The notes: generated by a model from the letters alone, not told the origin. Positions 1-7,365 are shown, numbered from the stretch's first letter. The stretch is 47,234 bases of DNA from Streptomyces sp. SID486 (GCF_009865385.1 NZ_WWJT01000582.1:1-47234), one strand, 5' to 3'. A program made the numbers and translations.

Positions 1-141
1 GCCGCCGCCCTGGGTTCCGCCCTGGGTGTTCCCATTGCCGTTGCCCTGGGTGCCGCCCTGGGTGTTCCCGCGGCCGTTGCCCTGGGTGCCGCCCTGGGTG
101 TTGCCGTTTCCGTTGCCTTGTGTGCCGCCCTGGGTGTTACC
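1..141. repeat. 36-bp tandem repeats inside the first gene
   Basis: Three to four copies of a 36-bp unit read on the minus strand as NTQGGTQGNGNG. Copies differ at few bases, so the array is probably recent and may vary in length between strains. It continues out of the window. Confidence 0.8.
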
Positions 142-339
142 GCCCTTGGGCATGCTGCCCTTCTTGAAGGTGTTGTTCTCGTGGTGCTGCTGGTGATGCC
201 GGCCGGCCGAGTACGAGGTCTCGTGGTGCTTCATCGGTGCGGCCTCGGCGCTCGCCATACCGAGACCTCCGACGGCCAGAGCGGCGATGCAGGAAATACC
301 GGCGATACGGGCGGCTATGTGACGTCGCGTGTTGTACAT
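1..339 (-). CDS. Secreted Asn/Gln/Gly repeat protein (3' end outside window)
   Basis: The reading frame is open from an ATG at 339 to the window edge, giving 113 visible residues; the C-terminus is missing. Residues 1-33 look like a signal peptide (RRHIAARIAGISCIAALAVG followed by ASAEA). A His-rich linker follows (HHETSYSAGRHHQQHHENN). After it come nearly perfect 12-residue repeats built on NTQGGTQGNGNG, running to the edge. A Shine-Dalgarno-like AAGAGG lies 7-8 bases before the ATG. The neighbour at 646-1407 has the same strand and a related repeat style, so the two look like paralogues. Export is a reasonable inference; a cell-surface or matrix role is only a guess. I recognise no named family. 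Confidence 0.72.
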   Translation of the reverse strand, partial: MYNTRRHIAARIAGISCIAALAVGGLGMASAEAAPMKHHETSYSAGRHHQQHHENNTFKKGSMPKGGNTQGGTQGNGNGNTQGGTQGNGRGNTQGGTQGNGNGNTQGGTQGGG

Positions 340-563
340 GAGAAAACCTCTTGTTCCTGTTTCCCGAGGGGGATGCAGTTCCGGATGAACTTGCGTAATT
401 CATTTCAGCCGGTGTGGGGGCTGCCGTGTGTCCCCCGGTCGGTGGAGCGGGCGGCTGACATGCCCGTCAGCCCGTCGGCGCCCGCCGGGAAGCGGCTTCC
501 CCCGGCCCCGGGAGGACACCGCACCCGGCCCGGCACGAGGGGTGCCGGACGCGGAAACGGCGA

Positions 564-622
564 GGGCCCCCGTGAGCGGTGGGGGAACGTCGCACGTCCC
601 TCTCACTGCCTCACGGGGGCCC
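564..622 (-). terminator. Long-stem inverted repeat between the two repeat-protein genes
   Basis: Perfect 13-bp arms (GGGCCCCCGTGAG at 564-576, its complement at 610-622) are separated by 33 bases. They sit 24 bases past the stop codon of the minus-strand gene ending at 646, the right place for a terminator. No U-tract is visible, which is usual for Streptomyces. Confidence 0.5.
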
Positions 623-640
623 GCTTGTCATGACAAGCGG
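621..640. repeat. Perfect 20-bp palindrome at the 3' end of the repeat-protein gene
   Basis: CCGCTTGTCATGACAAGCGG is its own reverse complement and lies 5 bases past the stop codon at 646-648. It abuts the longer stem at 564-622, so the two could form stacked hairpins. It could also be a dimer-binding site; position favours a termination or mRNA-stability role. Confidence 0.6.
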
Positions 641-645
641 TGGCC

Positions 646-1407
646 TTACGCCCTCATCGCGTCGGTGGCCGCCTCGAACGAGTCCGAGATGATTTGCTCT
701 GTGATCTTCTCGGTCGCTTCCCCGGTGGCCATCTCCAGCGAGGAGGAGATCAGCTTCTCCGTCTCCTCGTCGACGACCTTGGTGGCGCCGGTCGTGCCGC
801 CCTGGGTGTTGTTCGTGCCGCCCTGCGTCGCGCCCTGGGTGTTGTCGTCCCCGGCGCCCTGGGTCGCGCCCTGGACGTTGTCGGTGCCGCCCTGCGCGCC
901 GCCGAGGGTGTTGCGGGTGCCGTTCTGCGTGCCGCCCTGGACGTTGTTGGTCCCGCCCTGGGCGCCGCCCTGCGCGTTGTGCGTGCCGGACTGGGTCCCG
1001 CCCTGGACGTTGTCGGTGCCGCCGACCGTGCCGCCCAGGGTGTTGTTGGTGCCACCGAGCTGCGCGCCGCCCTGGACGTTGTCGGTGCCGCCCTGCGCAC
1101 CGCCCTGGATGTTGTGGTCACCGCCCTGCGCGGCGCTCTGCGTGTTCCCGATGCCGCCCTGGGTGTTCCCGGTGCCGCCCTGAGTGCCGCCTCGGCCGCC
1201 GGCGCCGACCACCTGGACGTTGTTGCTGTTTCCGTCCCCGTTGTTGACGACGTCGCCAACAAATCCGCCATTATTAAAGATGATCGTATATTTGGCGGAG
1301 GGGTCGGGGGCGTGGCGGAATTCCGCGGAAGCCTGGCTCGCTGTTGCACCCGTCAGCGCCATGGCAGCGGCAATGGACAGGGTTGTGTAGAGGCCTACCC
1401 TTTTCAC
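646..1407 (-). CDS. Secreted protein with 11-residue QGGxxN repeats
   Basis: I chose the GTG at 1407 because it sits 6-7 bases after GAAAGG and begins a clear signal peptide (VKRVGLYTTLSIAAAMALTG...SQASA); the frame is open further upstream but reads unlike protein. The 253-residue product has a short mature head (about 29-70), then residues 74-208 made of 11-residue repeats such as GGTDNVQGGTQ. An acidic, Ala-rich helical tail (209-253) ends the protein. Within the repeats Q, G, N and the next Q fall at positions 0, 2, 5 and 11, the spacing of curlin (CsgA/CsgB) repeats; this is a pattern match, not proof of homology. Chaplins and rodlins are other Streptomyces surface amyloids, but their hallmarks are absent. 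A surface or matrix role is an inference. Confidence 0.75.
   Translation of the reverse strand: MKRVGLYTTLSIAAAMALTGATASQASAEFRHAPDPSAKYTIIFNNGGFVGDVVNNGDGNSNNVQVVGAGGRGGTQGGTGNTQGGIGNTQSAAQGGDHNIQGGAQGGTDNVQGGAQLGGTNNTLGGTVGGTDNVQGGTQSGTHNAQGGAQGGTNNVQGGTQNGTRNTLGGAQGGTDNVQGATQGAGDDNTQGATQGGTNNTQGGTTGATKVVDEETEKLISSSLEMATGEATEKITEQIISDSFEAATDAMRA
784..1188. repeat. 33-bp tandem repeat array coding for QGGxxN units
   Basis: About twelve 33-bp units (two stretched to 36 bp by one codon) encode residues 74-208 of the 646-1407 product. The protein units are better conserved at Q, G and N than the DNA is at third positions, which suggests selection on the protein. Confidence 0.75.
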
Positions 1408-1647
1408 AGCAGCCCTTTCGTGCGGTAGATAGCAGATAGGATTTTCCTGCCGGACCAAAATGGCGTAAATCGGCACTGCATATCTAGTGCGACACGGCCC
1501 TGTCACCCATACAGACTGCGGCCGGACTTCTGCGGACACGGCCCCCGGTTCCGGCCGGCGCCACCGCTGCGCCGGCCGGGCGGACGGGTCGGGTGGACTG
1601 TGCCTTCTCCGGTGGGCCGCCTCGTGTCTTCCTGCCGGACCGCGCGG

Positions 1648-1947
1648 TCAGACGGTCGCGGCCAGCCAGCCGATGGTTTCCGTCGTGTGTTTGCCGTCGC
1701 TCTTCGCGGCGCCGGCGTACACCTCGTTCAGGCGGATCAGGAAGCCCGTGGGCGTGACGTCATGGATGCGGATGCCCGGCGTCTCCGGGCCGTTGAAGGT
1801 CTGGGTCAGGGGGAGCACGACAACACTTGAACCGGGCGGGAACGGAGTGGGAAAGGTGACGCGGGTGAAGGTCGAGGTGTTGCCGCCGGTCGTCTCGATC
1901 GCGTTGTCGGAGTTCAGATCGATCTTGCCGGTCTGGATGAAGCTCAT
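1648..1947 (-). CDS. H-type lectin domain protein (99 aa)
   Basis: The ATG at 1947 follows a strong AAGGAGG 6 bases upstream; the frame continues upstream but without credible protein. The 99-residue product carries the features of the H-type lectin fold (Pfam H_lectin). These are a VTFPTPFPPGSSVVVLPLTQ strand pair, a middle block ending VTPTGFLIRL, and a C-terminal ETIGWLA matching the family's closing W-x-A strand. H-type lectins bind sugars, typically N-acetylgalactosamine, as trimers or hexamers. No signal peptide is seen, so it is probably cytoplasmic or exported by another route. It lies alone on the minus strand with about 240 bases to the neighbour upstream. The ligand cannot be told from the sequence. 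Confidence 0.7.
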   Translation of the reverse strand: MSFIQTGKIDLNSDNAIETTGGNTSTFTRVTFPTPFPPGSSVVVLPLTQTFNGPETPGIRIHDVTPTGFLIRLNEVYAGAAKSDGKHTTETIGWLAATV

Positions 1948-2230
1948 CGTGACCTCCTTGGTGGGAGGACGTGCCTGGCTGTCCTCGCCGGCTGGAGGGA
2001 GGCTTGTCGTTCCGTACACTCTGTATGCCGAAGTCCCGCGGATGAGTGATCGCCTTTCGGACAGGCGGAACGCCGACGCGTGGGCCCGGAGTGAAGGTGT
2101 CCGACCGGACGCCCGCCGGCCGTGCGCCCCCGCGTCCGCTCGGTACACCCGGCGCACCCCCTCGACGGCACGGGCCGCGACGAGCCGGGCGGGATTCCAC
2201 CACCGGCGGGTCGAAGCCCCCGCCGGCGCG

Positions 2231-2704
2231 TCACTGCTCACCGAGGGGTGGCTGCCGGGCCAGGAACTCCTCGAACGCCGCCCTCTGCTTCGGGTCCATG
2301 AAGCCCTGGCGGACGCTGCGGGCCTGTTCCTCGAGCCAGTGCGCCTCGTCGGGGTCCAGCAGTTCGGCGACCACCACGCCTCCGCGAGCGACTGCCGTGC
2401 GCCCTCCTACGCGACGGCGAAAGAGCGTGAACGGGCCGAATTCCATCGGGTGGGCCAACTCCCGCTCCCCGGGACCGACTTCGCTCTCGCTCTCATGGTC
2501 ACCGGTCGGGCAGGCGGTCGGTGCCCAGTGTTCCCAGAGGGCCAGCGTGGCGGCGGGCACCAGCACCGCGCGCTCCGCCTCTCCGCCTCCCTCCCACATG
2601 AAGGTGACGGTGACCGGTTCGCCGACCGCCTCGGCCAGTCCGAGTACCCGCTCCATCTCGTCGTCGACCGGGTAGGCCGCTACTGCATCGATCTGTATAC
2701 CCAT
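2231..2704 (-). CDS. Hypothetical protein, 157 aa
   Basis: The ATG at 2704 (MGIQIDAVAAYPVDDEMERV) is the first start where the translation looks like a soluble protein; the upstream extension is Arg/Pro-rich and overlaps a tandem repeat. The product is acidic, with a beta-rich first half (VTVTFMWEGGGEAERAVLV) and a helical C-terminal segment (AHWLEEQARSVRQGFMDPKQ). There are no membrane segments or recognisable catalytic motifs. I do not recognise the family. It is unlinked to its neighbours by spacing. Confidence 0.65.
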   Translation of the reverse strand: MGIQIDAVAAYPVDDEMERVLGLAEAVGEPVTVTFMWEGGGEAERAVLVPAATLALWEHWAPTACPTGDHESESEVGPGERELAHPMEFGPFTLFRRRVGGRTAVARGGVVVAELLDPDEAHWLEEQARSVRQGFMDPKQRAAFEEFLARQPPLGEQ

Positions 2705-2842
2705 GGTGCCGCAGGCTACTGGCCGCCTCCGACAGTGCAGTTGTACGGCGGTCCCGGTACGGTTGCCGGCCGGAGGCCGAGCCGCCGCCCCCGTGGCGCT
2801 TCTCGTGCCAGGCCCACCCGAGGGGCGCCGCACCGCGTCCGA

Positions 2843-2912
2843 GGATCGACTCGGGCGGGGACCGACTCGGACGGGGATCGACTCTTGCGGGGACCGACTC
2901 GGGCGGGGATCC
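2843..2912. repeat. 16-bp intergenic tandem repeat, four copies plus a partial
   Basis: Four 16-bp units of the form GGAYCGACTCGGGCGG lie head to tail (starts 2843, 2859, 2875, 2891), followed by a partial unit. They fall in the 306-base gap between the genes ending at 3011 and starting at 2704, about 140 bases upstream of the latter. Nothing else recognisable is in this gap. Confidence 0.75.
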
Positions 2913-3010
2913 AGGGCTGCCGGGGACCCCCGCGGCCTCGCCGGGCGCCCTCGCACGAGCGCGGCGGGCTCCGGGACCGGAGGGGCGTGGCGCACTTGGC
3001 CTCCTCCCGC

Positions 3011-3910
3011 TCACGTCACCAGACGCAGTGACGTCGCCGCGACACCCAGTCGTACGCTCTGGCCCCAGGTCAGCTCCAGGGCGTCGGTCTCCATCCCGTC
3101 CCCGAATACCACCATCCGGTCCGACTCCACGGTCAGCCGCAGGTCCTGCCCCCGCCCCAGGTCACCCGCGACCCTCGACGTGCCGGTCGCGGGTGACGGC
3201 CATGCCTCGCGCACGAACCACAGGAGCCGCGGGTCGCGCGGCTCGGGCATGGGCGCGCTGCTGCCGCGCTCCAGCCACAGGGAGCGGAGCCACCCGGTGG
3301 CGCCCGTCCCGGTGCCGACCAGCACGCCGGACGATGCCTGGGCCTCGCCCGGGTCCGCCTCGCCGTCGGTGCTCAGGCGGTAGCGGGCCGTCTGGTGACC
3401 GGGCGAGCCCACATAGATCTCGTTCAGCGCGAGAAGGCGCTGGGTGTCGTCGGCGACGGCCTCGACCATGGTCAGCTCCTCCACCCGGCCCCCGGCGGCG
3501 GTGGCGGCACGCAGCAAGGAGGCCGTGTCGGCGGAGCGGTGACGGACGAGCACCCCCGGGTTGCGTCCCGGATCGGTGTCGACACCCACCACCGGCTGCC
3601 CGGACAGATACTTCGCGGTGTTGGCGACCAGACCGTCCTGACCGACCACGATCACCACGTCCTCCGGCGCGAACAGGAAGCGGTCCAGGTCCGACCGTTC
3701 CACCCCGGATCTGCGCCAGGTGAGCGGCACCGCCGACGCCACGACGCGCAGGGCCCGCCGGGTGTCGTCGTGGCGGCGGACCACCTCGTCGATCGAACGG
3801 CCCCGGCTGGAGAGGAAGAACGCGGCCTGGCCGTGCGTCCCGTGCCGGGCGAGCAGCCCCTCGTACTCGGTCCTGCGGTGCACGAGCACCGCGCGCGGAG
3901 CCAGGCTCAC
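3011..3910 (-). CDS. NAD kinase-like (ATP-NAD kinase fold) protein
   Basis: 299 residues with the landmarks of the NAD kinase/diacylglycerol kinase fold. VVIVVGQDGLVANTAKYL stands in the place of the GGDGT loop. It is followed by VVGVDTDPGRNPGVL (substrate loop), LNEIYVG (like the LNE segment of NAD kinases) and GTGTGATGW (like STPTGSTAY). The first glycine pair of GGDG is changed to GQDG, so ordinary NAD kinase activity is uncertain. The start overlaps the stop of the SPFH gene by 4 bases (ATGA), implying translational coupling and a shared task, perhaps at a membrane. Annotation of this type is usually NAD(+)/NADH kinase; the true substrate is unknown. Confidence 0.72.
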   Translation of the reverse strand: MSLAPRAVLVHRRTEYEGLLARHGTHGQAAFFLSSRGRSIDEVVRRHDDTRRALRVVASAVPLTWRRSGVERSDLDRFLFAPEDVVIVVGQDGLVANTAKYLSGQPVVGVDTDPGRNPGVLVRHRSADTASLLRAATAAGGRVEELTMVEAVADDTQRLLALNEIYVGSPGHQTARYRLSTDGEADPGEAQASSGVLVGTGTGATGWLRSLWLERGSSAPMPEPRDPRLLWFVREAWPSPATGTSRVAGDLGRGQDLRLTVESDRMVVFGDGMETDALELTWGQSVRLGVAATSLRLVT

Positions 3911-4920
3911 GCGTCCGCCCGGCCTTCCGGGCGGCCGAGCCTGGCGAGGAGACCGCTCAACACGTCGGGGGAGAGGGTGACGCTGTCGATCCGCGGCAGG
4001 TTCTCCGCCAGCCGGGTCGCCGCCAGTGCGTGCAGCGTGGCCGGGTCGACCTCGCCGTGCACCCGCAGCCAGGCGGCCTGGGCCTCCGCCCGCGCCGCAC
4101 CCGTCGCGCGAGCCGCCTCGGCCTCGGCTCGGGCGAGGCGGACCTTGCGGGCCGCCTCGGCCTCGGTCCGTACACCGTCGGCGGCCGCCTTCTCCTCGGC
4201 CTCACGACGCGCGTTGGTGCCGCGCTGGTCGACCAACTGCTCCTCGCGCCTGGCCAGTTCGATCTGGCTGGCCAGCTCGTTCTCGGCGATGGCACGCTCG
4301 CGCTCGACGGCGACGGCCCGCCGCTCGTACGTGGCCCGGTCCGCCTCCTGCTGGATCTGCTCGCGGGCCGGGGTGCGCAGGGCGCGCTCCACCTCGGCCT
4401 CGGGCCGGATCGCGACGACGCGTACGGCCACCACGTCGATGCCGGTCGCCGGCAGGCGGGGCTCGGCCGCGAGTCCGGCGGCGACCCGGTCCCGCACGGA
4501 GGCGACGCCGTCCACCAGGGCGACGGCCAGCGGGGTCCGGGCCAGTACGTCCAGCGTGTGCTGCTGGGCGGTCTCGGTGAGGAGGGTGGCGATCTGCTCC
4601 AGAGGGGTGCCGCGCCAGCTCCCGCTGTCCGGGTCTATGGAGAAGTCCAGCCGGTTCGCCGCCTCGGCGGGGTCGCTGATCCGGTAGGTGACGGTGGCCT
4701 GCACGGTGACGTCCTGGAAGTCGGCCGTACGGGCGTGGAACGCCATGGCCAGTTCCCGGTCGTCCACCGGCACTTCGGAGAGCGCCGCCGACAGCGACCG
4801 GTACCAGAAGCTGAGCCCCCGGCCGTCGTGGGCGAGCCGGCCGCGCTTGTGGTGGCGGACGTGGGCGGTGGGCGCGCAGCGCAGATGGCGCCATCCGAAG
4901 CGCCGGGTGATGTCGGCCAT
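3907..4920 (-). CDS. SPFH (band 7/prohibitin-like) domain protein
   Basis: The ATG at 4920 is preceded by AAGGGGG at a good distance; the longer frame upstream runs through the promoter and operator. The 337-residue product starts with an SPFH domain (about 20-190), containing VDDRELAMAFHARTADFQDV and VTVQATVTYRISDPAEAANR. A long Ala/Glu/Arg coiled coil follows (about 195-290; RATYERRAVAVERERAIAEN...). There is no obvious N-terminal membrane anchor, unlike flotillins, so membrane association would need a partner or hydrophobic face. It is the first gene of a two-gene operon with the NAD-kinase-like gene. The operon has its own promoter and a duplicated operator (4932-4985). Confidence 0.8.
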   Translation of the reverse strand: MADITRRFGWRHLRCAPTAHVRHHKRGRLAHDGRGLSFWYRSLSAALSEVPVDDRELAMAFHARTADFQDVTVQATVTYRISDPAEAANRLDFSIDPDSGSWRGTPLEQIATLLTETAQQHTLDVLARTPLAVALVDGVASVRDRVAAGLAAEPRLPATGIDVVAVRVVAIRPEAEVERALRTPAREQIQQEADRATYERRAVAVERERAIAENELASQIELARREEQLVDQRGTNARREAEEKAAADGVRTEAEAARKVRLARAEAEAARATGAARAEAQAAWLRVHGEVDPATLHALAATRLAENLPRIDSVTLSPDVLSGLLARLGRPEGRADA

Positions 4921-4931
4921 GGTGAACCCCC

Positions 4932-4985
4932 TTGATTTCGTCAGTGAGACGATAATAGGGAGCGTTGATCTCGTCAACCAGACGA
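4932..4985 (-). promoter_or_regulatory. Duplicated operator overlapping the SPFH operon promoter
   Basis: Two copies of TTGATYTCGTC-N5-GACGA lie exactly 33 bp apart (starts 4932 and 4965). Each contains the inverted repeat TCGTC-N5-GACGA (4938-4952 and 4971-4985). On the minus strand they cover a candidate promoter: TTGACG (4977-4972), 17-bp spacer, TATCGT (4954-4949). Copy 2 therefore overlaps the -35 and copy 1 the -10, the arrangement expected for a dimeric repressor binding the same DNA face three turns apart. The repressor gene is not identifiable here. Confidence 0.6.
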
Positions 4986-5222
4986 AAACGATGCGGCACC
5001 TACGACCCGGCACACGCCGGGGCGGAGGCCGCGCGCCTGGCCCACCGCCGGAGCGGACCGGGGTTCGGGCCGGCCCGAGCACTCACACGCCCCCGACGGC
5101 CGCGTCCGGGCGCGCCACACCGGCCCCGGAACCCCCTTTGCGCGCCGGCCACTTCGTCCCTGGCCGGACCACTCCCCGGTGGGCGGCGGTCCGGCCCGGG
5201 ACGACGTGCCGGGTGACGTGTC

Positions 5223-5645
5223 TCAGCGGACCGTGACGTCGAAGACCGGTGAGGCCGTCCTGCCGTTGACGATGCGCAGGTCGTTCTTGCCCTTGAGGCC
5301 CAGCTTGACGCCCAGCGAGTAGGAGCCGTCGCGCGAGACCGGGGCCGAGGCGGGAAGGGAGACCCAACTGCCGCGCTGCTTCTGCTGCAGGGTCACCTTG
5401 CTGCCGGCCGCGATGCCGGTGGTCTTGCCGGTGACCCGGAACAGCTCCCAGGCCCGGACCGAGGTCTTGGACGGCTTGGCGGTGATGCCGGTCTGGGCGG
5501 CCGGGGCCTGCTGTGCCACGGACGCGGAAGGCGTGGTGTGCGTGGCCGTTCCGGTGGCTGCCGTCGCGGTGCCCGCGAGGGCGAGGGAGGCGGCGCCCAG
5601 AGCACCGATGACGGCCGTACGCAGGGAGTGCCGCTTCGAGATCAT
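5223..5645 (-). CDS. Secreted Ig-like/beta-sandwich hypothetical protein
   Basis: 140 residues from the ATG at 5645; a GTG three bases upstream (5648) lies closer to the AAAGGA ribosome site and is nearly as likely. A twin-basic signal peptide (ISKRHSLRTAVIGALGAASL...GTATA) is followed by a Thr/Ala/Gln-rich linker. A beta domain of about 85 residues follows (ITAKPSKTSVRAWELFRVTG..., ending SPVFDVTVR). The strand pattern and the phrase SYSLGVKLGLKGKNDLRIV resemble the Ig-like modules of secreted actinobacterial proteins. No catalytic residues are seen. It is a single gene, with 302 bases separating it from the SPFH operon promoter side. Confidence 0.72.
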   Translation of the reverse strand: MISKRHSLRTAVIGALGAASLALAGTATAATGTATHTTPSASVAQQAPAAQTGITAKPSKTSVRAWELFRVTGKTTGIAAGSKVTLQQKQRGSWVSLPASAPVSRDGSYSLGVKLGLKGKNDLRIVNGRTASPVFDVTVR

Positions 5646-5953
5646 CACTGGCATGTCCTTTTCTGTGACGAGGATGGCTTTTCGTGCCGGAAGTGAGCTA
5701 CATGCCATTTGGTGTAGTCAGTCATGGAGACGGCAGGGGAGCGGCGGACGTTCATCGCCGTCATGTCCGCGTCCTGTAACAGCCGACCGGCCCCACACGC
5801 CCGCTGTTCAGGCAGGCGCGTGCACAGGACCGCCGCCGCCTCCGGCCGGCCGCTCGTCGCGGGACCGCCCGTACGCCCTCGTCATGGAGGCACGGGCGGA
5901 TCAGGCGACGGCGGCACCGCTACGGTCCGCCGGCACAGCGGACCTCGCGCCGG

Positions 5954-6313
5954 TCACTTCCGTTCCAGCGCGGCCAGCCTCAGCTCGAGCTGGTCGATCC
6001 GGTGTCGTAGCAGGGCGACCTGGGCTTCCAGGCCGACCTCCCGCTCCGCCCTGCGTTGAATGCGCGGTGACGCGGCGGCGCGCTCGATCACTGCCTCCAA
6101 CTGGACAAGGCGCTGAGGCCCGTTCGGGCCGTCCACCAGCCGTGACCGGATCTCGCCGTTGCGGTACCACGACCGCAGGGCCGAGCGGGACACGCCGGTC
6201 TCGGCTTCCGCCTTGGCCAGGGTGACCCAGGGCGTCTCGTCCAGCTGCTCGAACAGCTCCAGCTCGCTCTGCCAGCGCGCGAGCCGGTCCTCCCAGTCCG
6301 ACGGAGTCCCCAT
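5954..6313 (-). CDS. MerR-like DNA-binding protein with C-terminal coiled coil
   Basis: The ATG at 6313 (MGTPSDWEDRLARWQSELEL) was chosen over an upstream start that would run through the palindrome at 6337-6366; GGGAGGG lies just before it. Residues about 30-75 read like a MerR/HTH_17 winged helix (WVTLAKAEAETGVSRSALRS WYRNGEI), followed by a wing with Gly/Arg. Residues 85-119 form a heptad-like helix (EVGLEAQVALLRHRIDQLEL) suited to dimerisation. There is no effector-binding domain. It is divergent from the Clp N-domain gene with only 68 bases between starts, so it probably controls itself and that gene through the shared palindrome. Confidence 0.68.
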   Translation of the reverse strand: MGTPSDWEDRLARWQSELELFEQLDETPWVTLAKAEAETGVSRSALRSWYRNGEIRSRLVDGPNGPQRLVQLEAVIERAAASPRIQRRAEREVGLEAQVALLRHRIDQLELRLAALERK

Positions 6314-6336
6314 CGCACCCTCCCTTGAACACAGTG

Positions 6337-6366
6337 ACCCTGTCAATACCAGTGTATTGACAGGGT
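6337..6366. promoter_or_regulatory. Perfect 13-bp-arm operator in the divergent promoter
   Basis: ACCCTGTCAATAC (6337-6349) and its exact complement (6354-6366) flank the 4-base spacer CAGT. It is centred between the divergent starts at 6313 and 6382. It is AT-richer than its surroundings and each arm includes TTGACA, but these lie too close to the start codons to be normal -35 boxes. A symmetric operator for the adjacent MerR-like protein is the simplest reading. It does not match the HspR HAIR consensus (CTTGAGT-N7-ACTCAAG). Confidence 0.65.
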
Positions 6367-6381
6367 TGAGACCATCGAACC

Positions 6382-7365
6382 ATGCCATTCGAACGGTTCA
6401 CGGTGGAAGCCCGCAAAGTAGTCGTCACGGCTCAGGAGGAGGCGAGGCTGCTGAAACACAGCCACATCGGCACGGAGCACATCCTGTTGGGGCTGCTGGA
6501 CGATCAGGACAGCATCGCGGCGAAAGCCCTGCACCAGCTCGGGTACGACAAGGCGGCGGCACAGGCAGACATCGCCGCTGTGGCCGAGCCCGGCACGCGG
6601 GAGCTGCGCGGCCACATCCCGTTCGCGCCGAGCGCGAAGAAGACGCTCGAACTCGCCCTGCGCGAGGCGCAGCAGCTGCACCACCACCACATCGGTACGG
6701 AACACATCCTGCTCGCCCTCGTCAGGGAGGGTGGGGGCGACGGGGCGGGTGCGGGTGCGAAGGTGCTCGCCGAGCGGATCACCCCGGTCGACAAGGTCCG
6801 CACCGCGGTGCTGGCCCTGCTGGAGGGACCGCAGCAGGCCGCGGCAGGCCCGTGGCCGGCCGGCACACCCGCGACCGAGGACACCGTGTCCGCCGCCAGC
6901 GCGCTGGCCGGTGGCGCACCGGTCGGCAGCCATCACCTGCTCGAGGCGATGCTGAGGGCGGAGAACAGCATGGCGGCCAGGGTGCTGCGTGAACTCGGGG
7001 TCGACCCCGACGCGGTCGCCGCCAAGATCGACGAGATCGACCCGGAGACGACCACGGACGCGAACCCGGAGGAGGCCGCCGCCCGGAGGATGGAGATCCG
7101 GCTGGTCGACGACGAGGTGCACCTGATCCTGCGGGACCCGGCAACGGTCACGGCCGCCAGGAAGGTGACCGAGTTGTCCGGCGGACCGGTCCTGGGCGCC
7201 GGGCCGGTCGCCGGCATGTTCGTCCCGCTCTGGCGGTCGACCAACCAACTGCTGTCGCGGATCCAGCGTGTGCTGGAACCGGAGCACGACGACGCGGACG
7301 CAGCCGCCGGAAGCAAGACGGCCAAGATCCTGCGCACGGTGCTCGCGCCCCGGCTCCGCCGGTGA
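6382..7365 (+). CDS. Clp N-terminal (R) domain protein without ATPase modules
   Basis: 327 residues. Residues 1-75 match a ClpA/ClpC N-domain repeat (FERFTVEARKVVVTAQEEAR, IGTEHILLGLL). Residues about 80-150 give the second repeat (SAKKTLELALREAQ, HIGTEHILLALVREG). A third, weaker repeat follows at about 165-210 (VGSHHLLEAML, AARVLRELGVD). No Walker A or B motif follows, so it is not a Clp unfoldase. Such stand-alone N-domain proteins could act as adaptors or decoys for ClpC, or as phospho-arginine/substrate binders; this is inference. The C-terminal 100 residues are unassigned. It has no clear ribosome site, so leaderless or coupled translation is possible. Control is probably by the divergent MerR-like protein. 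Confidence 0.8.
   Translation: MPFERFTVEARKVVVTAQEEARLLKHSHIGTEHILLGLLDDQDSIAAKALHQLGYDKAAAQADIAAVAEPGTRELRGHIPFAPSAKKTLELALREAQQLHHHHIGTEHILLALVREGGGDGAGAGAKVLAERITPVDKVRTAVLALLEGPQQAAAGPWPAGTPATEDTVSAASALAGGAPVGSHHLLEAMLRAENSMAARVLRELGVDPDAVAAKIDEIDPETTTDANPEEAAARRMEIRLVDDEVHLILRDPATVTAARKVTELSGGPVLGAGPVAGMFVPLWRSTNQLLSRIQRVLEPEHDDADAAAGSKTAKILRTVLAPRLRR

Noticed and set aside
784..1188. CRISPR-like array from regular spacing
   Set aside because: Units are contiguous, in frame and code a repeat protein; there are no unique spacers or cas genes.
6357..6362. TTGACA as a -35 box for the Clp N-domain gene
   Set aside because: It lies only 20 bases before the start codon, so the -10 would fall at the ATG.
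6337..6366. HspR HAIR element
   Set aside because: The arms do not match CTTGAGT-N7-ACTCAAG, and the adjacent regulator is not HspR-like in length or C-terminus.
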